Under the pieces are notes generated by a model, which had not been told where the DNA came from, did no database searches, and was given only the letters and a program-made list of their open reading frames with translations. Shown here one piece after another: positions 7,798-14,344 of a stretch of 39,613 bases of DNA. This DNA comes from an uncultured Caryophanales bacterium (lineage in GTDB: Bacteria > Bacillota_I > Bacilli_A > Acholeplasmatales > Anaeroplasmataceae): positions 1 through 39,613 of the forward strand of contig CAMJOZ010000007.1 in NCBI GenBank assembly GCA_946407635.1. Direction: 5' to 3'. A program made the translations under genes and the position numbers. Numbering within the stretch: the stretch's first letter is position 1; each line of letters starts with the position of its first letter.

Positions 7798-10455
7798 GTG
7801 AGAGTAATACCAAAGACCGCCAAGGTTAAAGTACAGTTTTTTAAAAATATTACTATAGCAGACACAATCATAGCCCTTTTAGGACTTACAATTATTGTCT
7901 TTCTATTTATTTCAAATCTTGGAATAACAAGATTCATATTAATGGGTCTAACATTGTTAATTTTTGTATGTCTTTTTATTCCATATGATGGAGATAGATT
8001 TTATCTATTCCTTGTATATTTTGCCAAATATCTTTTCTCAGAAAAGAAATACACAAAAAATGTTCCTATGGGACAATCTAACATTGAATTCTTTTTACCC
8101 TTCAAAAACATCAATGATGGATTCATCGAATATAATGAATATTACGCAGGTGTTTTACAGATAGACCCAAGAGAATTCAGATTATTATCTGGCTTTAGAC
8201 AGGATCAGATGATTGATAATTATTTTGGATCAATTATTCGTTCCATCGCGGGAGATACAAAAGCTTCAATTGTCAAAATCGATCGTAAGCTTTCATTTGA
8301 GGCATACTGCCGTCAGGAAGAAAAAAAGAAGGATATTCTTTATAAGCTCGCAGACGAAGAGGAAATGACAAGAGATGAGCTTTTCGCAAGAGAAAAGGTT
8401 ATAAATGATAGAATACGTATATATAAGCAGTTAAATGATGAAACGCCTATCACAAAGCCATTTTATTATTTAGTAGTTTATGATGAAAACAAAAATGTTA
8501 TCAAGGAAATACTAAATAATGCAGTAAAGACATTCTTAGAAATTGGAATGACTAGCCATATTCTTGACGACAAGGAAATAGGAATATTCTTAAAATATAA
8601 TTATACAAATAAATTTGAAGAAAAGGATGTTGAGGTTCTTCAACCTGAAGAATTTCTTAAATGGATTATTCCAAACACAGTTGAATTTGGACCATTATCT
8701 ACAAAAATAGATGGAAGAGAGAGTTTTACATTCACTGTTAAAAACTTCCCAGTAGCTGTACTTAACGCTTGGGGACATAAAATATTTAATATACCTAATT
8801 CAAAGGTAATTATGAATCTTGAGCCTTATGAAAAAAAGAAGGCTGTAAGAATGATTGACCGTTCAATTCAGGAGCTTGCTTCTCAGTCTGAACAAAGCTA
8901 TAAAGCATCATCACTTATCGACAAGCAAACACATATTAATACGCTTGTTGAAGTGTTAAGATTATTACAAAATGATAATGAAATGCTATTTAAGGTTTCA
9001 CTTCATATCACAATTTACCCTGAAGATGGTTCAACAAAAGATGTTGTTAAAAATTTCAAGAAAAATGTAAGAAGAATATTTACTGAAGAAGGATTCGAAT
9101 TAGTTGATAATTTCTTCAAACAAAACAAGGCATTTGTTGCCTCAACTATTTCAAGATATGATCCTATGACTGATATGTCTCGTGCAATCCACTCAACGAG
9201 TGTTGCCGCGTCATTCCCATTTGTTGTATCATCAGTAATGGATGATAATGGATGTATCTTAGGTACTGAAAATGGATATCCTGTAGTAGTTGATTTCTTC
9301 AAAAGAAACAACGAAAGAGTTAACTCAAACATGGTTATAATTGGAAAGAGTGGTTCAGGTAAATCTTATGCTACAAAAACAATTCTTTCACATCTTTGTG
9401 CAGAAAACTGTAAAATATTTATCTTAGACCCTGAAAATGAATATCAAATTTTAGCTAAAAATTTAGGCGGAAGATTAATAGATGTAGGTACTGCATCAGA
9501 AGGAAGAATTAATCCATTCCATATAATCACGACTCTAGACGCCGATGAAGAAGGTAGTGAATCAAATGTTAATAACTTCGCAGTTCATCTTCAATTTTTG
9601 GAAGAATTCTTCAGGGTTGCCCTAGATGGAATTTCATCAGATGCCTTAGAATATCTAAATAATATAATAGTTGAATTATACGAAATAAAAAATATTGATT
9701 CTGACACTGATTTATCAAAGCTTGTTGCGTCAGATTATCCGACATTTGATGATTTAGATGCGCTTATTAAGCAAAAGCTTCGTGATGCTAATGTTCCATA
9801 TGATGTAACTCAATTAAGAATTCTTAACAATTATGTATCAAAATTTGCTCATAAGGGAAGAAACTCTAATTTATGGAATGGTGAAAGTACCTTATCAGTT
9901 AAGGAAAACTTTACAGTATTCAATTTCCAAAGCCTTCTTGCCAATAAGAATGGTGTTATCGCAAATGCTCAGATGCTACTAGTATTAAAATGGTTGGACA
10001 ACGAAATAATTAAAAACAGAGATTTCAATATAAAACATAATACAAACAGAAAAATAGTTGTTGCTATCGATGAGGCACACGTATTTATCGATCCTAAATA
10101 CCCAGTTGCCTTAGATTTTATGTATCAGCTTGCAAAACGTATCAGAAAATATAATGGTATGCAAATAGTTATTACCCAAAATCTTAAGGATTTCGTAGGT
10201 AGTGAAGATATAATTCGTAAATCAACAGCTATCATAAATGCCTGCCAATATTCATTTATTTTTGCTCTTGCTCCAAATGATATGGATGACCTTTGTACAC
10301 TTTATGATAAAGCAGGACAAATAAATGAAGTTGAACAGGAACAAATAGTTAATAATGAAAGAGGTAACGCTTTTATTATTACAACTCCTACAAGTAGAAC
10401 AAGTATACAAGTCATCGCATCAAAAGCTATAAGAAAGCTTTTTGGTGAAGATTAG
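7798..10455 (+). CDS. virB4: VirB4-type T4SS ATPase with PrgI-like N-terminal membrane segments
   Basis: This is an 885-aa ATPase. Residues about 20-62 form two hydrophobic helices followed by a PrgI-like region (DGDRFYLFLVYFAKYLFSEKK). Walker A is GKSGSGKS (516-523). Walker B is VVAIDEAH, with D758 and E759. The downstream region with QNLKDFVGSEDI and IINACQ matches the VirB4/TraE C-terminal half. It should power assembly or substrate translocation at the membrane. The start is GTG at 7798 behind a GGAAAGGGA site; the ATG at 7789 runs straight into a stop. In many Gram-positive systems PrgI and VirB4 are separate genes, so this looks like a natural fusion, as in mycoplasma-type TraE proteins. 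No VirD4 or relaxase is seen nearby. Confidence 0.9.
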   Translation: MRVIPKTAKVKVQFFKNITIADTIIALLGLTIIVFLFISNLGITRFILMGLTLLIFVCLFIPYDGDRFYLFLVYFAKYLFSEKKYTKNVPMGQSNIEFFLPFKNINDGFIEYNEYYAGVLQIDPREFRLLSGFRQDQMIDNYFGSIIRSIAGDTKASIVKIDRKLSFEAYCRQEEKKKDILYKLADEEEMTRDELFAREKVINDRIRIYKQLNDETPITKPFYYLVVYDENKNVIKEILNNAVKTFLEIGMTSHILDDKEIGIFLKYNYTNKFEEKDVEVLQPEEFLKWIIPNTVEFGPLSTKIDGRESFTFTVKNFPVAVLNAWGHKIFNIPNSKVIMNLEPYEKKKAVRMIDRSIQELASQSEQSYKASSLIDKQTHINTLVEVLRLLQNDNEMLFKVSLHITIYPEDGSTKDVVKNFKKNVRRIFTEEGFELVDNFFKQNKAFVASTISRYDPMTDMSRAIHSTSVAASFPFVVSSVMDDNGCILGTENGYPVVVDFFKRNNERVNSNMVIIGKSGSGKSYATKTILSHLCAENCKIFILDPENEYQILAKNLGGRLIDVGTASEGRINPFHIITTLDADEEGSESNVNNFAVHLQFLEEFFRVALDGISSDALEYLNNIIVELYEIKNIDSDTDLSKLVASDYPTFDDLDALIKQKLRDANVPYDVTQLRILNNYVSKFAHKGRNSNLWNGESTLSVKENFTVFNFQSLLANKNGVIANAQMLLVLKWLDNEIIKNRDFNIKHNTNRKIVVAIDEAHVFIDPKYPVALDFMYQLAKRIRKYNGMQIVITQNLKDFVGSEDIIRKSTAIINACQYSFIFALAPNDMDDLCTLYDKAGQINEVEQEQIVNNERGNAFIITTPTSRTSIQVIASKAIRKLFGED

Positions 10456-10469
10456 ACTGCAAAAGCCAA

Positions 10470-10504
10470 TTACAAATAGGGATAGCTTTTATCCCTATTT
10501 GTAA
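10470..10504 (+). terminator. Strong hairpin after virB4
   Basis: A 15-bp perfect stem (10470-10484 with 10490-10504) and a 5-base loop are followed by the short T-run ATTTTATTATT. It lies 14 bp after the virB4 stop and only 25 bp before the next start codon, leaving no room for a separate promoter. It is therefore probably a partial terminator or attenuator that lowers expression of the 854-aa gene, or an mRNA-stabilising end. Confidence 0.7.
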
Positions 10505-10529
10505 ATTTTATTATTAGAGGGGGATTTAT

Positions 10530-13094
10530 ATGAATATTATAAAAAAATTATTACAAAATCATATTGATAAATATTATTCCCTTTATTCTAATGATGATTT
10601 ATGCATAAAAGCAAATCCTGATTATGAAATGGCTTTGTTGATAGAAGCTGATTATCTAGATAAAATATTATTATTCATTCAAAATGAAAAAAAGTTTTAT
10701 TTAGATGATGATAAAATTTTGAAATTTAAAGATGAATTATTCATTAAAATTTCAAATAGCATCTACCCTAAAAAGAAATTTTATCTTACAAAAGATTTTA
10801 AATCCAAAGAAGAATTTTTAATGTTTTTGGATATTTTTGAAAAATATGCTAAAAAATTATCTAATGATGTAAAAATAGATTATTTTTATTCTCAAAAAAA
10901 TATTCCTTATATATTTAATAAAAATATAAATTATATAAAAGATATAGATCATTTTTTAAATAAGACTAATAATACAAATTCAAATTTGAAAAATAATCTA
11001 TATAAAATAGCTTCATTTTATGAAAAATTGACAAATGAATCAAATAATTTTTATATCAATTACAATAAAGATTTATCTAAAAAAGTTAATAGTCTTTCTA
11101 TAATGGGATTAAACCAAAAGATAAAAGAACTTAAATTAAATGTAATTGAATTCCCAGAAAATAAAAAAATATGCGATTATGAATATATAAAAATTAAAAA
11201 TATTGTTGATAAGCTTATAGCTTCAATTGAAATTAAAATAGATAAATCATTAGAAAATAAATTTAATGATTTAATTAATGTAACTTTAAATAATATTGAA
11301 GATAAGAATATCTTTATTGAAAACAATGAATATTCATTTAGTAATATAATAAAAAATATAAGCTTATTATATGAAAAAATATTTAATACCAATAATCAGA
11401 AAACAATAGATGAAATGATGATAAATCAGTCACTTAATATGATTGATTCTTATTCACATGATATTATTAATGAAATAGATGAATTTAATAAATTATTAAT
11501 AAATATAAATGATAATTTCAATGTAAAAAAATTAGTATTGTCAAATTATCTTATTTATGATAAAGCAAACACTAAAAATGGTGTTTTATCAGACATAATA
11601 ACAGTTGATAATATGACATCAATAGGCATATTATCAGGTGCTTATGAATTAAGAAGATTCTTATATGATTTAAATCGAACAACAACTTATAAATATGAAG
11701 ATTTTATTTCAAATCCAGTATCTGTATTTATCGAATACATTGATAAAAAAAGATTGTTGCTTAAAGAAAATAATAATAAAATAAAAAATGGAAATGCTGG
11801 TGGAAAAATAGCCAATATTTCATATTCTATAAAGAAAAATATAGAAGAATACAATGCATGCTTATTAAGGGCTAAAACCTCTTTAGCAGTAATATGCTCA
11901 CTTGCTTTAGATTCTAATAATATTAAATTAAATCAAGGATTGTTTTCTTTAATAGATTTAAAATATTCAAAGCTAGAATATAATATTAGCTTATCACAAT
12001 TAGAATATCTTCTTTTAACAGCTTCTTTTAATTTAGAACCTATAAGAGATGTAAGAATTTTGAATAATAAAATAGATGAATATATAAATGAAAAAGGAAA
12101 AGAAGAAATAGAAGGTGATGATAATTCTAATCAGAATTATTCTAAGAAGGAACAAAAAATTCTAAAAAAGAAAATGAAAAATATTGATAATAATATTATT
12201 GAAATTGATGAGAATAAACATAAATTCCAAATTTTGTTTAAAAATATATGTAATACACTTAAAGATTATCAAACGGAAGTGAAGAAACTAGAAGAAATAG
12301 ATGAGCCTTTATTTAAATTTGAAGAGCTAATTTACGCAGCAAGATATCTTTTTGAACAATATTTATATATAAATAAAATGTATAATCTTGATAAGGATAT
12401 GGATGAATTTATGAAAAAGCCTATAAAAAAGATTACAGGTAATCAATTATTTGATGATAATGAAATCATTAAAAAATTCGGTAATACCCATGACTTATAT
12501 CAGGAACGAAAAGAATTTGTAGTTAATAATTTAAATAGAAAATTTGAAAAATTAATGAAAAATGATGCTGATTTCAAAAATAAAGATATGAATGAGGCTA
12601 TGAAGGAATGCATGATGCGAAAAGATGGCTTCTTTAGTCAAACATCAAAGCAATTCTTAGACTTTAAGAATCAGCTTGATTCATTTATGAACAAAAATAA
12701 TAAAGATGAATATGGCAATTTTAAAAAGCTATGTGATGCAGGCTTAGCTTATCTAAAAAATAAAATGCCTGATAAGGATATAAATGATTTTACAATGAAA
12801 AATCTTATTGAAAAGCCTGATTTTCTTAATGAGGTCAATAGTGCATCAAGGCTAAAAGTAAAATATATTATTTGTATGCTTGATGCATGTAAAGAGCTTG
12901 CTAATGAATATAAAGCTGAAGCGAATAAAGAAATTTTTCCTGAAAAAGAAAACAATCCTGATAAAAAGCCAGAAAAATTAAATTTAAAAGATGATTTAAA
13001 AGATGAAATAGACGTTACAAAAACAAAAATAAGAGAAAATGTAAAGATTCTTGAAAATGATGAATATGCACCAATAATTAATCATAAAAAATAA
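10530..13094 (+). CDS. Large soluble Asn/Lys-rich protein with a C-terminal GFF-like module (candidate T4SS substrate)
   Basis: This 854-aa protein has no signal peptide or membrane segment and is rich in Asn, Lys, Ile and Glu, with predicted long helices. I recognise no known domain in residues 1-640. From about residue 690 it weakly follows the conserved module of the paralogues at 14345-23591: DGFF (about 699-702), then a helix with F/L spacing, A-x-A-Y-L-K-x-K, and a basic R-x-K-V-K helix. Near the end, DLKDEIDV (822-829) resembles the DLEKDVDIE tail motif of those proteins. The start follows GAGGGGG. It lies behind the T4SS genes and a hairpin, so it may be expressed by read-through. It is a candidate secreted substrate or a cytoplasmic accessory; no enzymatic motif is visible. 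Confidence 0.7.
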   Translation: MNIIKKLLQNHIDKYYSLYSNDDLCIKANPDYEMALLIEADYLDKILLFIQNEKKFYLDDDKILKFKDELFIKISNSIYPKKKFYLTKDFKSKEEFLMFLDIFEKYAKKLSNDVKIDYFYSQKNIPYIFNKNINYIKDIDHFLNKTNNTNSNLKNNLYKIASFYEKLTNESNNFYINYNKDLSKKVNSLSIMGLNQKIKELKLNVIEFPENKKICDYEYIKIKNIVDKLIASIEIKIDKSLENKFNDLINVTLNNIEDKNIFIENNEYSFSNIIKNISLLYEKIFNTNNQKTIDEMMINQSLNMIDSYSHDIINEIDEFNKLLININDNFNVKKLVLSNYLIYDKANTKNGVLSDIITVDNMTSIGILSGAYELRRFLYDLNRTTTYKYEDFISNPVSVFIEYIDKKRLLLKENNNKIKNGNAGGKIANISYSIKKNIEEYNACLLRAKTSLAVICSLALDSNNIKLNQGLFSLIDLKYSKLEYNISLSQLEYLLLTASFNLEPIRDVRILNNKIDEYINEKGKEEIEGDDNSNQNYSKKEQKILKKKMKNIDNNIIEIDENKHKFQILFKNICNTLKDYQTEVKKLEEIDEPLFKFEELIYAARYLFEQYLYINKMYNLDKDMDEFMKKPIKKITGNQLFDDNEIIKKFGNTHDLYQERKEFVVNNLNRKFEKLMKNDADFKNKDMNEAMKECMMRKDGFFSQTSKQFLDFKNQLDSFMNKNNKDEYGNFKKLCDAGLAYLKNKMPDKDINDFTMKNLIEKPDFLNEVNSASRLKVKYIICMLDACKELANEYKAEANKEIFPEKENNPDKKPEKLNLKDDLKDEIDVTKTKIRENVKILENDEYAPIINHKK

Positions 13095-13099
13095 TTATA

Positions 13100-13130
13100 G
13101 GTGTAATTATGGTGTAAATAAAAGAATATT
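13100..13130 (+). promoter_or_regulatory. SARP-type direct-repeat promoter of the regulator genes
   Basis: GGTGTA at 13100-13105 and 13111-13116 are 11 bp apart. Seven to eight bases later a poor -10-like hexamer (GAATAT or AATATT, 13124-13130) follows; a further AT-rich TATAGTATAAAAT lies just downstream. The box begins 5 bp after the stop of the preceding gene. Because the regulator is the second gene behind it, autoregulation is plausible (inference). Confidence 0.55.
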
Positions 13131-13175
13131 ATTATAGTATAAAATATACCATATCATAGGATGAAGGTGATTATT

Positions 13176-13499
13176 TTGAAATATAGAGATTATTTTTCAT
13201 TGAAAACTTTAGGTAAATATAATATTAATCCTGATAAGGACATTAATGTACTTTCATCACTTGATGAAACAAAAAAAGAAATATTAAAGGACTTCAATGA
13301 AAAAGACAAAGATATGATATCAAAATTAAATAATTCAATTGATAATGCCTTTATTGATATGAGACTTACCTCTTCAAAAGAAAAAACAAGAGAAAGTATT
13401 ATTGTATCAGAAGCTATGGATGACATTAATTTTAATAAAAAGAATAATATAAAAAAGGATGATAAGACTCTTGAGCTTAAGGAGGATTTGAAGCTATGA
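13176..13499 (+). CDS. Small charged protein co-transcribed with the SARP-like regulator
   Basis: The gene encodes 107 aa from TTG at 13176, which has the good site AAGGTGA 5 bp upstream. An in-frame ATG at 13161 gives 112 aa but has only TAGG touching it. The protein is very rich in Lys, Asp, Glu and Ser, with no signal peptide, no membrane segment and no domain I recognise; helices with polar faces are likely. Its stop overlaps the start of the regulator gene in ATGA (13496-13499), so the two are translationally coupled. A regulatory partner or chaperone-like role is conceivable but not shown by sequence. Confidence 0.65.
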   Translation: MKYRDYFSLKTLGKYNINPDKDINVLSSLDETKKEILKDFNEKDKDMISKLNNSIDNAFIDMRLTSSKEKTRESIIVSEAMDDINFNKKNNIKKDDKTLELKEDLKL

Positions 13500-14287
13500 A
13501 ATATTTTATTGTAGCATCCGCCTCTAAGGAAAGAAAGGTATTATTGCATAATACATTAAATGCTTTTGACAATGAATCAGCAATAATTGATACAGATTTA
13601 GAGGATGATTTGTTTTATGAGCTTGATACAAGAAAAATTGATGTGGTATTAATTGATTTAGATTCAAAGCATTTTAATCTAAATACCGCAAGAACAATTT
13701 ATGAAATGTATTCTGACACTAAGGTTATATTGATATCTAGTGATGCCAAAATGTCAGTTCCAGCATTTTTAACAAGAGCCTTTGGATATCTTGTTAAGCC
13801 TAATGAAGCTGATATTAAAAATGAGCTTAATGATATATTTCATAACAATAAAAAAAGAAATATCCAAATCAAAACATTTGGAAATTTTGATATATTTGTT
13901 GATGGAACTCCTGTAAAATTTGAAAGAAAGAAATCAAAAGAGCTTCTTGCTTACTTAGTATATAGAAGAGGCACAGGAACTTCTGCAAGTGAACTAATCG
14001 TAAATTTATGGGAGGATAAGGATGTGTGTCGTACGACAAGAAGTATGATACATAATCTTATATCTGATATAAGAAAAACTTTACATGAATATAATATAGA
14101 ATATATTTTTTCATGTGAGAGAAATTGTTATAGAATAATACCTGAAATGGTAATATGTGATTATTATGAATTTATCGAAGATGAAACAAAAACCAATTTT
14201 GTTGGTGAATTCATGAGTGAATATGAATGGGCAATATATGTTTCGCCAGAGCTTTCAGATATTGAAAAAAGCAGATTGAATAAATAA
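13496..14287 (+). CDS. SARP/AfsR-type winged-helix regulator with a receiver-like domain
   Basis: This is a 263-aa regulator. Residues 1-115 form a receiver-like fold with VVLIDLD (D54 as candidate phospho-acceptor), ISS (80-82) and LVKP (K101). The usual acidic pair after the first strand is replaced by VASAS (6-10), so normal Mg2+-dependent phosphorylation is doubtful. Residues about 123-220 are an OmpR-like winged helix of SARP type (IKTFGNFDIFVDGTPVKF, ELLAYLVYRRG, LIVNLWED, MIHNLISDIRKTL), followed by only a stub of a BTAD domain (DYYEF). SARP-family activators read short direct repeats spaced 11 bp apart, and exactly such GGTGTA pairs lie before the T4SS operon, this operon and the 892-aa gene. 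I infer it is their activator. No sensor kinase is in view. Confidence 0.8.
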   Translation: MKYFIVASASKERKVLLHNTLNAFDNESAIIDTDLEDDLFYELDTRKIDVVLIDLDSKHFNLNTARTIYEMYSDTKVILISSDAKMSVPAFLTRAFGYLVKPNEADIKNELNDIFHNNKKRNIQIKTFGNFDIFVDGTPVKFERKKSKELLAYLVYRRGTGTSASELIVNLWEDKDVCRTTRSMIHNLISDIRKTLHEYNIEYIFSCERNCYRIIPEMVICDYYEFIEDETKTNFVGEFMSEYEWAIYVSPELSDIEKSRLNK

Positions 14288-14290
14288 TCT

Positions 14291-14320
14291 GGTGTAAAAT
14301 AGGTGTATTTAAAATAACAT
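14291..14320 (+). promoter_or_regulatory. SARP-type direct-repeat promoter of the modular-protein genes
   Basis: GGTGTA at 14291-14296 and 14302-14307 are 11 bp apart, followed by a 7-base spacer and TAACAT (14315-14320, 4 of 6 matches to TATAAT). The geometry is identical to that at 5265. It begins 4 bp after the regulator stop codon and ends 24 bp before the 892-aa gene. Confidence 0.6.
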
Positions 14321-14344
14321 AATATAAACAAATGGAGGTATATT

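Noticed and set aside
10530-13094. The 854-aa protein as a conjugation relaxase or VirD4
   Set aside because: No Walker motifs, no HUH or other relaxase histidine triad, and no membrane helices are visible.
13496-13499. Possible mollicute code with TGA as Trp
   Set aside because: The ATGA overlap uses TGA as a stop, tryptophans are TGG, and ATG-TGA at 36175 sits beside a sensible GTG start; the standard bacterial code fits.
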